Positions 20,364 through 28,173 of a DNA stretch of 31,907 bases are shown here, piece by piece. Location: positions 1-31,907 of the IMG/VR virus record IMGVR_UViG_3300033146_000869. One strand, given 5' to 3'. The notes beneath the pieces are model-generated. The model did not search any database and had not been told where the DNA came from. It saw only the letters and a program-made list of their open reading frames with translations. Numbering within the stretch: the stretch's first letter is position 1; each line of letters begins with the position of its first letter. The translations under genes were made by a program, and so were the position numbers. The DNA comes from a virus.

Positions 20364-21412
20364 AGATTGCTGCTGAGACTGTGACGCTGTCCGAGGTGGA
20401 ACTTGCAGAGGGTAGGTCATTTGTGACTCTGCGCTGTGGCCCCATCAACTCTCGGCGCACAGGTAAGCTTATTGTCGAGGTGACGCCCGAGCACCTTGCT
20501 GAGATGGCGCGCGTGTTCAACGCTCGCGCTGAGTCTGACCCGGTCGTCATCGACTGGCAACACGCGAGCAATGAGCAGGTTGCGCCGGAGGTGTCCGGCG
20601 CCCTTGGTCGCATCATCGCCGCCGAGGTCGTGGGCGACACGCTAGTTGTGACACCTGAGTACACCGAGCGAGGGCGCCGCATCGTCGAGGAAGCCGGCGG
20701 CGTCCTGTGGTCCTCGCCAGAACTTCACATCGGCGATGTGTTTGACCGCGCGGGCGGCGAGCGCATCGGTGGCGCGCAGCTCCTAGCTGTGACGCTGACG
20801 CCGCGACCGCAACAGACTGCGTCGACTATCGACGCTGTACGACTGAATGAATCCAACGACGCGCCCGAGGTGGCGCAGGAGGTAGCGGGTATGACGCCCG
20901 AAGAGACTATCGCCGCCTTGCGCGACGAGATTGCAGAGTTGAAGGCGGCGAGTGCTGACCTGCTCGCGCGACTTGAGGCTGCTGAGGCTGGTGACGCCGA
21001 GATGGCGGAGGACGCCGAGGCTGTCGTGGCGACGCTGACCGAGGCGCATGATGCCAAGGTCATCGCACTCACAGAGCAGGTCGAGGCGTTGACCGCCAAG
21101 GCTGTGGCGACTGAGCGTGAGGCGTGGTTCTCCGTGCTGTTGCACGAGGGTCGCGTTAGTCCTTCGATGAAGGCTGCTGCGATTGCCGGGTATGACATTC
21201 CCGCGCTGCGTGAGCACTTCGCCGGCGGCGCCGTCATTATCGACCTGAGCGAGCGCGGCTCTGACAAGGCCGGCGACGTGACGACCGAGGCTGACGCCTT
21301 GGTGCTGCTCAAGGAAGAGATGGCCAAGCACGAGGGTACCGATCACGCGAAGCTGATGGCCGTCAAGGCTACGAACCCCGAGCTGATTCAGCTCGCCGGC
21401 CTGGAGGGTTGA
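20360..21412 (+). CDS. Mu I-like prohead protease/scaffold, 350 residues
   Basis: The N-terminal half resembles Mu gpI-type capsid proteases: VVIDWQHASNEQ (candidate catalytic His), VEEAGGVLWSSPELHIGD and GGAQLLAVTLTPRPQ. The second half is a long acidic alanine-rich coiled coil (ALRDEIAELKAASADLLARL), the scaffold part, followed by a C-terminal helical tail. Such proteins assemble the procapsid and are cleaved. The start is coupled to the portal stop (ATGA). Confidence 0.82.
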   Translation: MKIAAETVTLSEVELAEGRSFVTLRCGPINSRRTGKLIVEVTPEHLAEMARVFNARAESDPVVIDWQHASNEQVAPEVSGALGRIIAAEVVGDTLVVTPEYTERGRRIVEEAGGVLWSSPELHIGDVFDRAGGERIGGAQLLAVTLTPRPQQTASTIDAVRLNESNDAPEVAQEVAGMTPEETIAALRDEIAELKAASADLLARLEAAEAGDAEMAEDAEAVVATLTEAHDAKVIALTEQVEALTAKAVATEREAWFSVLLHEGRVSPSMKAAAIAGYDIPALREHFAGGAVIIDLSERGSDKAGDVTTEADALVLLKEEMAKHEGTDHAKLMAVKATNPELIQLAGLEG

Positions 21413-21415
21413 TCG

Positions 21416-21808
21416 ATGGACCTGAACATCACGCGAGGCTTCAGCGCGAAGGAAGCCATCCTCAAGGGTCAGGCTGTGGCGCTCGACGCCAATGGCCTGG
21501 GTGTTGTCGCTGACACGCCCGCCTCTGCCTCTGAGCTTGCCTTCGGCGTCTGCATCGAGGACGTGGCGGCTGGTGGCCGTGGCGAGGCTATCGTCCGTGG
21601 CGAGGCTTTCGCCATTGTTGGCGCTGCTGGTCTTGCGGCTGGCGTCATGGACCTGATGGTCGCAGCGGGCGGCACTGTGGTGCAGTTCGCCGCAGCCGGG
21701 CCGAACCAAAAGATTGGCTACTGGCTCCGCTCTGAGACGCAGCCGACCGCCGCCGCCGGCGACCTCGTCCGCATCATCGTTAACCCCAGCTTCGAGTCCA
21801 ACTCGTAG
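21416..21808 (+). CDS. Capsid decoration protein candidate (DUF2190-like), 130 residues
   Basis: It is a small beta-rich, Ala/Gly-rich protein directly before the major capsid gene: LKGQAVALDANGLGVVADTP, RGEAIVRGEAFAIV, AAAGDLVRIIVNPS. That pattern and position fit DUF2190-like or similar head-stabilising proteins that bind the outside of the shell. Three bases separate it from the protease gene. Confidence 0.72.
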   Translation: MDLNITRGFSAKEAILKGQAVALDANGLGVVADTPASASELAFGVCIEDVAAGGRGEAIVRGEAFAIVGAAGLAAGVMDLMVAAGGTVVQFAAAGPNQKIGYWLRSETQPTAAAGDLVRIIVNPSFESNS

Positions 21809-21818
21809 GAGATAGCTC

Positions 21819-22841
21819 ATGGCTACCAACTCTAGCCGGATTGTCGAGCGTCTTCTTTCGCTTGTCACCGGCGCCTTCCACGGCGAGGAATTGTACATCT
21901 GGCCCGATGTGCTCACCATCATCAGCGGCGTCAAGGCTCGTAGCGGTCTCATCGCTGTTGAGTCGGCGCTGTCGTTCTTGGGTGACCCTGACGCGCGCAC
22001 CATTGGAGACTTGGAGCTTGCTCCGACCGGCGTGCTCGGTGACTTGACCTCGGTCGAGTACAGCACGGCGAATTACGCTCGTGGCTACCCGCTGAGCCGT
22101 TCGCAGCTCACCGAGATGAGCCGCGGCGGCCTTGACGGCATGCCCATCATCGACCGCGCGACCAGCATGACGAAGCGCGTCGTGTGGACTCAACTCGAGG
22201 TGGCGCTTGCTGCGCTGCTCATGGATTCCGCGACTACGCCGTTCACCGCGACCGCGCTCGCCGCGCTGCCTGGCTTGGGTTACGGCGGTCTCGGCACGAA
22301 GTGGAGCCTTGCTGCTGCTGAGCCGCTGACTGATCTGCGCGCCATGTATGACGTGGTTCGCGCGTCGTCGAACGGTCTGACGCCTGACACCATCGTCTTC
22401 GCCTATGATGTGTACCGCGCCGCCTCGAACAACGCTGAGATGCGCAGCTTCATCGGTTCGTCCGCTGCTGGCATCGCGTCCGGCAACCGTGCGCTGAACG
22501 AGTCCGAGTTCATCGAGGTCGTCAAGACTACGGTCGAGGTCGAGAACGTCTTCATCATGCGGGCGAAGAAGAACACCGCGAACCTCGGCCGGGCCGTGGT
22601 CAGCGGCGACATTGCCACTGACTCCATCTGGATCGGCATCCGTGGCGACGCTCAGCCAGTGGTCAGTAGCGGCGGCATCAGCGTCAACCCGACAGCGGCG
22701 GCGTTCGTTGAGTTCGAGCCCTTCAACAGCTTCAGAGAGACCTTGAGCGAGAAGCGCGGCGAGAAGGTCATTAGCCGGTTGACCGGAGACTTCAATGCCA
22801 TCAGCGTCGAGCTTGGCCACAACTTCAACACTATCCTGTAG
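21819..22841 (+). CDS. Major capsid protein, 340 residues
   Basis: AGGAG precedes ATG 21819. Length, position after the protease and decoration genes, and sequence pattern fit an HK97-fold capsid protein: N-terminal arm, GLIAVESALSFLGDPDARTI, the long helix around RVVWTQLEVALAALLMDSAT, DTIVFAYDVYRAASNNAEMR and a C-terminal beta domain. The N-terminal region lacks a long delta domain, consistent with the separate scaffold upstream. Confidence 0.85.
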   Translation: MATNSSRIVERLLSLVTGAFHGEELYIWPDVLTIISGVKARSGLIAVESALSFLGDPDARTIGDLELAPTGVLGDLTSVEYSTANYARGYPLSRSQLTEMSRGGLDGMPIIDRATSMTKRVVWTQLEVALAALLMDSATTPFTATALAALPGLGYGGLGTKWSLAAAEPLTDLRAMYDVVRASSNGLTPDTIVFAYDVYRAASNNAEMRSFIGSSAAGIASGNRALNESEFIEVVKTTVEVENVFIMRAKKNTANLGRAVVSGDIATDSIWIGIRGDAQPVVSSGGISVNPTAAAFVEFEPFNSFRETLSEKRGEKVISRLTGDFNAISVELGHNFNTIL

Positions 22842-22852
22842 GAGCTGACGAC

Positions 22853-23101
22853 ATGAAGGATGAGACCATGATGGAAGCCAAGGTGAACGCGGGCGAGCAT
22901 GCCGCGAACATCGGACTGCGCTGTTGGCGCGTTGGCCTCTCGACCGTCGGCGCCTTGGATGGCACCGTGATTGAACTTCCGCGCTTCGCCTTCGTGGCGA
23001 TGTGCGAGGCTTACCCCGGTCTGTTGACCGAGAAGCGGAAGCCCGGGCGTAAGCCCAAGGCTAAGGCTGAAGCCAAGGCTGAAGCCAAGGCTGAGGCGTA
23101 A
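22853..23101 (+). CDS. Small protein with basic AEAK tail, 82 residues
   Basis: AGGAG lies nine bases before ATG 22853. The first 60 residues look folded (NIGLRCWRVGLSTVGALDG, VIELPRFAFVAMCEAYPG), followed by KRKPGRKPKAKAEAKAEA, a lysine/alanine tail. Its place between the capsid and the Mu F-like gene suggests a head completion role or a DNA-interacting head protein. No family is recognised. Confidence 0.6.
   Translation: MKDETMMEAKVNAGEHAANIGLRCWRVGLSTVGALDGTVIELPRFAFVAMCEAYPGLLTEKRKPGRKPKAKAEAKAEAKAEA
23063..23098 (+). repeat. 12-bp tandem repeat coding the KAEA tail
   Basis: AAGGCTGAAGCC is repeated about three times at the 3' end of the 82-residue gene, each unit giving KAEA. Length variation between relatives is likely. 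Confidence 0.75.
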
Positions 23102-23104
23102 CCG

Positions 23105-24016
23105 ATGCTCTGCACCTGCTGCGGATTCGACAATAGCACCACACTCAAACTCTCTGAGTCTGAGGACCGTGCTATTGCGTCGTTGACACGGCAGGCGCGC
23201 GAGCAAGGTGGCGACCTTGGCAAGCTCCTGCGCTCCATCCGAGATCGGATGAAGGTGCAGGGGCGTGCTACTCGCGGCTTGGACCGCGCGCTTGAGCAAC
23301 TGTTCAAGCGCGTCATCGAGGACGTGATGAGCGCGGCGAATGGTGGCAACTCCACCCGCGCTGCGCTGAAGAATCTGACCCGTGAGCAGTTGGGCTCCAT
23401 GCTCGACGCTGCGGGTCTTGACGATATTATCAATGAATGGACCGAAGCTCAGTCGAGGCTCATCACTGCGGCTCAGGACTCGGCAGACCTCGCCGGCGTG
23501 CCTGCTGGTCAGGTGGCTCCACGGTCATCGGCAATTGGCGCATGGCTCGACGCTGAAGCCGACGAGCTGTGGGATGACAAGATTCGTCGCCCTGCCGTTC
23601 GCACCATACGCGAGGGTCTGCTGACCATGGGCGACACGCCTGAGGACTTGGTGCCACGGCTTCAGCGCAAGCTCGACCTCACGCGCTCACAGGCTGCGAC
23701 TGAAGCGAGGACACGCATTGCCGACTTCGATCAGTTCGTCGTTGACCAAAATTCAGACGCTCAGCTTTGGTGGTATGCGGGTCCAGATGACAACATCACG
23801 CGCCCGTTCTGCGACGAGATTGTCGGCAAGGTCTTCGACTCTGAGCAGGTCGATGCACTCGACAACTCACAGACCATCATCAGTCCGCGCATCTCGCGAG
23901 GCGGCTACAATTGCCGGCATCGGTGGGTGCCTATGAGTGAGACAACCTTCGAAGCTTCGGGCTTGCCCCGTGGCACTGACGCTGACGTGCGGTCGGCGAA
24001 TGCGGTGGCGAAGTGA
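23105..24016 (+). CDS. Mu F-like minor head protein, 303 residues
   Basis: A long helical N-terminal region precedes the domain typical of SPP1 gp7/Mu gpF head morphogenesis proteins: QLWWYAGPDDNITRPFCDEI, GKVF, then ISRGGYNCRHRWVPMSE, with paired Cys and His. An extra CTCCGFDN knuckle opens the protein. These proteins sit at the portal vertex and may enter the cell with DNA. The ribosome site is weak. Confidence 0.82.
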   Translation: MLCTCCGFDNSTTLKLSESEDRAIASLTRQAREQGGDLGKLLRSIRDRMKVQGRATRGLDRALEQLFKRVIEDVMSAANGGNSTRAALKNLTREQLGSMLDAAGLDDIINEWTEAQSRLITAAQDSADLAGVPAGQVAPRSSAIGAWLDAEADELWDDKIRRPAVRTIREGLLTMGDTPEDLVPRLQRKLDLTRSQAATEARTRIADFDQFVVDQNSDAQLWWYAGPDDNITRPFCDEIVGKVFDSEQVDALDNSQTIISPRISRGGYNCRHRWVPMSETTFEASGLPRGTDADVRSANAVAK

Positions 24017-24978
24017 AGGAAAGCAAAGCCCAGCTCGGCGCCGACCGCCTTTGGTGGTGGCTGTCACCGGCGCCTATCTCAAGCGGTACCACGCCTGCGC
24101 TCGCACTCGACCATTCCGATGTGGCGACGGTAGCGCCAATCATGGTGGCCATCGCCGACGAGGGCAACGTAAGCAGCATTGACCGTGACCGCGTGTCGCT
24201 GACGTTGAGCGCGCCTATCGCTGCAATCATCGGCTCCATCGGTGGATACGGCGAGGCGTGGTACGTCACTGCGACCGATGGCTACTTCCCGGTTCATGTG
24301 GCGCGCATCAATGGCACGGCTGTGACGCTCGCCAATCCACTGCCTCGCGGCGTTGAAGGCGCAGGAACGCTCCAATTCCGCCGCTGGCACACGACCCTGA
24401 AGGCTTCCGAGGTCACCGGAACTGCCCGCCGTAACTGGACTACTCGCGTGTCCTATGTGGCGGTGGCGGGTGCAGGGCTTCCGACTTGGGTGAGCACCGA
24501 TGAGGGCTTGCTACATGTGGTCCGTCAACCATTTGACACGGCTCTCGACACCGACGCCCTGCTTGGGTGGTTCCCTGACCTTGCGCTCTTGGCGCCCGGT
24601 CGACAGCAAGACTTCGCTGAGCAGATTGACCGCGCGTCCAGCGTGCTCGTGTCTCGGCTGCGTCTTCGCCTGCGAGAGTCGGCGAACCCTTCTGCCACTG
24701 AGGATGAATGCGATGGGTCCGCGCTTCAGCAGGCACATGCCGCGCTGACGGCTGCGGTTATCTACCAACTCCGCGACGCCGAGCTTGCTGCACAACTCCG
24801 AGAGGTGGCGCTCGACGCGCTCGACCTTGAGGTTGCAGCGATGTGGGTCGATGCTGACAAGGATGGCACCGTTGACGACGGTGAAAACCCCGCTGACACG
24901 GCGAATGCCACGACGCTCTACACGTCATCGGCGTTCGCTGGCGTGACTCGGCGCTTCAGCGCAGGTCAGGCACATTGA
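24013..24978 (+). CDS. Head-tail connector region protein, 321 residues
   Basis: The GTG at 24013 overlaps the Mu F-like stop. The N-terminal half is beta-rich (VHVARINGTAVTLANPLPRG). The C-terminal half is helical (LQQAHAALTAAVIYQLRDAE), with an acidic calcium-loop-like stretch WVDADKDGTVDDGENPAD that resembles dockerin/EF-type metal loops. Position between the minor head protein and tail genes suggests a connector or adaptor; the family is not recognised. Confidence 0.62.
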   Translation: MKESKAQLGADRLWWWLSPAPISSGTTPALALDHSDVATVAPIMVAIADEGNVSSIDRDRVSLTLSAPIAAIIGSIGGYGEAWYVTATDGYFPVHVARINGTAVTLANPLPRGVEGAGTLQFRRWHTTLKASEVTGTARRNWTTRVSYVAVAGAGLPTWVSTDEGLLHVVRQPFDTALDTDALLGWFPDLALLAPGRQQDFAEQIDRASSVLVSRLRLRLRESANPSATEDECDGSALQQAHAALTAAVIYQLRDAELAAQLREVALDALDLEVAAMWVDADKDGTVDDGENPADTANATTLYTSSAFAGVTRRFSAGQAH

Positions 24979-25499
24979 AGGCGACCGTCACAGTAGACGC
25001 GGGCGATCAGCCCGACGTGTCGTGGGGCAAGGCTGAGTCGCAGCGCGTCGGTGAGGCCATCGTTTCCGCTGTCAATCTCGGCATTGCGGCACACGAGAAC
25101 GCTGACGGCACGCCGTTTAAGGCTTACTCGAAGACGGCGATGTCTGTGAGCAATGACTCATTCCCTCGGCCTCGAGGCGGGCGTCCAAGCAAGTCAGGCA
25201 AGAGCACGTTCTATGCTGACGGGTACTCGGAGCGAAAGGCCGCACTCGGTGGCGATGGCGTCGACCTTACGTTGAGCGGCACCATGCTCCGCTCGCTCGG
25301 AGTGCGTCACGCTGACGCGACCGGCTGCGCTGTCGGCGTGTCCGACGCAATGAGGACTCGCGCCGAAGGTAACGAAGGCAATGGGCGCATCTTCTTATCG
25401 CCAGGCCCGCGCGTGCTCAAGGCTATCGACGCAGAGGTGAATGCAATCCTTGACGCGATGGGCTTCGGCGCATCTGCCACGGCGCGGACGGTGGGCTGA
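24975..25499 (+). CDS. Virion morphogenesis protein (Mu G-like), 174 residues
   Basis: The TTG at 24975 overlaps the previous stop (TTGA). The basic loop (FPRPRGGRPSKSGKSTF) and VDLTLSGTMLRSLGVRHA resemble the LTGxLxxSL motif of Mu gpG-like/phage morphogenesis proteins needed for head-tail joining. The length is typical. The next gene starts inside its stop. Confidence 0.7.
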   Translation: MKATVTVDAGDQPDVSWGKAESQRVGEAIVSAVNLGIAAHENADGTPFKAYSKTAMSVSNDSFPRPRGGRPSKSGKSTFYADGYSERKAALGGDGVDLTLSGTMLRSLGVRHADATGCAVGVSDAMRTRAEGNEGNGRIFLSPGPRVLKAIDAEVNAILDAMGFGASATARTVG

Positions 25500-25972
25500 T
25501 GGGCATCGTTGCACTGATGGACCGCATCACAGAGCTCGTCACGGCGACGGTGCCGCGTCAGCGCCCGAATGACTCGTTCCATGCCATCGACGACCATGGC
25601 AACGGCGTGCGCCTCGAAGCTGTCGCGCCTCGCACTGACCGCTGCTTTGACGTTGGCACCATCGCGCTGCCTGTCGATGACGGCGAGGCGGGTGCGCAAG
25701 ACTGCGGCACGCTGCGGGTACGTGCCGTGCTTGCTCTCCGCATCGGCTATAGGCTCGACGACGGCCAAGACCGGCGCTTGCTCGATGGGCTCGTTGCCGA
25801 GGATGTGCGACGCATCTTGACCTCGCTGCTCAAGCCTGCCGCGTGGGACGCCTCGACGACCGGCATCATTTCAATCGTTCCGCCTGAGCAGGCGCCGACA
25901 ACTGAACTACTCGATGGTGGCGGGCTCATTGTCTCGCTGCCGCTGACTGTGCTCTACCGTGAGGAGGCCTAA
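25499..25972 (+). CDS. Tail terminator/completion candidate, 157 residues
   Basis: ATG 25499 overlaps the preceding stop. The small alpha/beta protein (TLRVRAVLALRIGYRLDDGQ and SLPLTVLYREE at the end) lies directly before the tube gene, the normal place of tail terminators that cap the tail tube. The function is inferred from position and size. Confidence 0.62.
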   Translation: MGIVALMDRITELVTATVPRQRPNDSFHAIDDHGNGVRLEAVAPRTDRCFDVGTIALPVDDGEAGAQDCGTLRVRAVLALRIGYRLDDGQDRRLLDGLVAEDVRRILTSLLKPAAWDASTTGIISIVPPEQAPTTELLDGGGLIVSLPLTVLYREEA

Positions 25973-25974
25973 CG

Positions 25975-27309
25975 ATGGCCACTGAAGGCTCAACAAAGTA
26001 CACCTCCGTTGTCATTGCGACGGAGGCCACGTTCGCCTCAGTCGACCCGATGACCGGCATTCCCGACCCCGGCGGTCTCATCTTTGACGGCGTGTCTGGC
26101 TTGGCTCGACTGCCGGAGATTACGCTCGGCGAGCTTGCGACGACGTCGAACGATGACCGCGCTCGGTGCGGTGCCTATGCCACGGCTCCTGAGCCGCAGG
26201 CTGTGTGGCTTGGCGGTGCTCGAGTCCGTGTGCGTCGTGGCGACCTCGTACTGACATTCGAGGATGTGTCCCTTGTCGGCGCAGGCACAGGCGGCATCTT
26301 CAGCTACGACAACCTGCCACTGGCGATGTGCATGGCTTCTTCGCTCGGCGACGATGGCACGTTCATTACTGACGACACCGTTGCGGGCGCGGTCGACGCA
26401 AACGCCTTTATCTCGACGATGAATGCGAGCGACTACTCGACCGGTGGCATTATCTCGGCTGAGATTGACGGGCGCATGGAGTATTCGGCGATTGCTGGCA
26501 ACTCAGGCGCGGGTGCCGGCACCATCAACATTTCACCGGCGATGAGCGTCAGCCTGAGTAACGAGGCTATCCGCCTCGCGCGCACGCTCTACCCGAAGAC
26601 CGACGGTCCGTCCGGTGGCTCACTCTGCTTCAGGCTCGACGGCATCGGCGTGCGCTCGTACGCCTACGGGTGCCGGCACAAGTCCTCTGTGTGGACCGCA
26701 GTTGGAGGTCGCCTTCAGGTTGCCGTTACGATGGGTGTCGCGGGCTTCATTGACGACCACGCGAACGCCGCTCTTGAGTGCCCTGTGGTGCAGTGTGGCG
26801 CAGCTCAGCATGTGACTGGCGCCTTCGTCGTCATCGGCTCCGCAGCGAACCCCGTCGGCTGCTCGGGCACCATGGCCCCGTACGCCATCGGTCGAGAGGC
26901 TGTCGCGTTCGAGGCTGACTCTGTTACGTGGACCATCGACACGCCGCTTGCGCCTGTTGGCGGCGCCGAGGCTGACGCGATTGGCTTCAGCGAGTGGGCT
27001 GTGGTCGATACGACTTTGACGGTCGGCATGAAGCTGAGGACGCCGACGACCACGCTCGATGACGACATGCTCAACGGCGTGTACCGCTCGTTGATGATCG
27101 GCACGTCGCCGGGCGGCCAAGGTCAAGGGCTCGCGCTCTACGTGCCTTCGGCGTTCCTGACGGTCGACGGCTCGAAGCGCGACAGCAGCGGCGACACCGT
27201 GCAGATGAGTGCGACGTGGGGCGCAGGTTCGTGGGATGGCGACAAGACCGACGCTGCCGGGATTAAGGCTGCGGCCAATACTGCATTCCGCCTTGGCTTG
27301 GGGTTGTAG
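25975..27309 (+). CDS. Major tail (tube) protein, 444 residues
   Basis: A strong site (GAGGAGG) precedes ATG 25975, as expected for an abundant protein. The sequence is acidic, glycine-rich and beta-rich: RVRRGDLVLTFEDVSLVGAG near the N-terminus, RLQVAVTMGVAGF and PSAFLTVDGSKRDSS near the end. It lies between the terminator candidate and the frameshifted chaperones, the standard place of the tube gene. At 444 residues it is long for a tube protein, so an added surface domain is likely. Confidence 0.75.
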   Translation: MATEGSTKYTSVVIATEATFASVDPMTGIPDPGGLIFDGVSGLARLPEITLGELATTSNDDRARCGAYATAPEPQAVWLGGARVRVRRGDLVLTFEDVSLVGAGTGGIFSYDNLPLAMCMASSLGDDGTFITDDTVAGAVDANAFISTMNASDYSTGGIISAEIDGRMEYSAIAGNSGAGAGTINISPAMSVSLSNEAIRLARTLYPKTDGPSGGSLCFRLDGIGVRSYAYGCRHKSSVWTAVGGRLQVAVTMGVAGFIDDHANAALECPVVQCGAAQHVTGAFVVIGSAANPVGCSGTMAPYAIGREAVAFEADSVTWTIDTPLAPVGGAEADAIGFSEWAVVDTTLTVGMKLRTPTTTLDDDMLNGVYRSLMIGTSPGGQGQGLALYVPSAFLTVDGSKRDSSGDTVQMSATWGAGSWDGDKTDAAGIKAAANTAFRLGLGL

Positions 27310-27310
27310 C

Positions 27311-27817
27311 ATGGGCTTTACATGGCACCCTGACGCGAACGAGCACGTTGAACTCGTGCTCGCCTGTGATGACGACATCCAAGCAGCGAACGATGAGGTG
27401 ACGCTCGCTGCCTATCTGAACGACGGTGACGCATCGAAGCTCATCGTCCCCGCCGAAGGCCCGACACTGTTCGTGATTCGCCCGTTGACGGCGCCTCAGC
27501 TGTCATCTGCTCGTCGCATTGCCGGTCGCGTGTCCATTCTCGGCGACCGGCTGTTGGCTGAGATTCGCGAAGGTGAGCGCGATGCCGACTCGCTGACCGA
27601 TGCTGAGTACGAGTCGGTAGAGCTTGCATCTGAGCACGCTGAGGCGTTCCGGCGTGCCATCGTGACCATGGGACTCGTATCCGTGCATGGATGGCCTGAG
27701 CCCGACTTGAGCGGCATCCGGTCGCTCGTACAGCGCGTTGCTGTTGAGACTGAGCTACAGGTGCATGTCCTTCGGTTGACTATGCTCGGTGCTGAGGGAA
27801 ACGCGCCCTCCGTGTAG
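27311..27817 (+). CDS. Tail assembly chaperone, short form (gpG-like), 168 residues
   Basis: ATG 27311 lies one base after the tube stop. The protein has a beta-rich N-terminal half (NEHVELVLACDDDIQAANDE, TLFVIRPLTAPQLSSARR) and a helical C-terminal part. A GGGAAAC slip site lies five codons before its TAG, as in lambda gene G. Such proteins coat the tape measure during tail assembly and are absent from the finished virion. Confidence 0.8.
   Translation: MGFTWHPDANEHVELVLACDDDIQAANDEVTLAAYLNDGDASKLIVPAEGPTLFVIRPLTAPQLSSARRIAGRVSILGDRLLAEIREGERDADSLTDAEYESVELASEHAEAFRRAIVTMGLVSVHGWPEPDLSGIRSLVQRVAVETELQVHVLRLTMLGAEGNAPSV
27796..27802 (+). promoter_or_regulatory. Programmed -1 ribosomal frameshift site (GGGAAAC)
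   Basis: The heptamer is phased G-GGA-AAC in the short-form frame, a canonical X-XXY-YYZ slip sequence close to lambda's GGGAAAG. The -1 frame is open from here through 28173. The slip yields the long chaperone form. Confidence 0.82.
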
Positions 27818-28173
27818 CATCCTGGCTCGCGACTCCTGACCGGCGCGCAATGCCGGCTTGGAGTTGCGATGGATGCGACTCTGCGACGCGGCGCAGGCGA
27901 GGCAACTGTGGTGGCTTGATGGCCCCGACGCCGCTCTACCGCGTCATCCCTGCATGTGGTGGCGAGGCATGGTCATCTGAGATGGTGACGCGGTGCCCCA
28001 TCGCTGACGCTTCGGCGCCGTGGGTAGGCGAGGCTGTCGGTGTCTACAGCTTGCTCAAGATGGGCGTCCCTCTGTCGGAGTCAGTGGGCACGCCTTCGGC
28101 GTCGGTGCTTAATGCCGTGCGCCTGCTACAATCCGAGACAGCCGCAGTTGAAGCGGCGGCGAGGCGTGACTGA
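27796..28173 (+). CDS. -1 frame extension of the tail assembly chaperone (gpGT-like T domain)
   Basis: After the slip, decoding continues at CGC 27802 and adds 123 residues, giving a fusion of about 287 residues. The T part has no convincing start of its own: the first ATG at 27850 lacks a ribosome site and lies 54 bases inside the open frame. It contains RALRVASWLATPDRR, a cysteine-containing segment (WSCDGCDSATRRRRG) and an amphipathic C-terminal half (GVYSLLKMGVPLSESV). The T domain recruits tube subunits to the tape measure. The tape measure follows directly. Confidence 0.78.
   Translation, partial: GKRALRVASWLATPDRRAMPAWSCDGCDSATRRRRGNCGGLMAPTPLYRVIPACGGEAWSSEMVTRCPIADASAPWVGEAVGVYSLLKMGVPLSESVGTPSASVLNAVRLLQSETAAVEAAARRD

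Noticed and set aside
20783-22066. Long minus-strand frame (427 codons) opposite protease, decoration and capsid genes
   Set aside because: It spans three well-supported genes on the other strand and has no start context.
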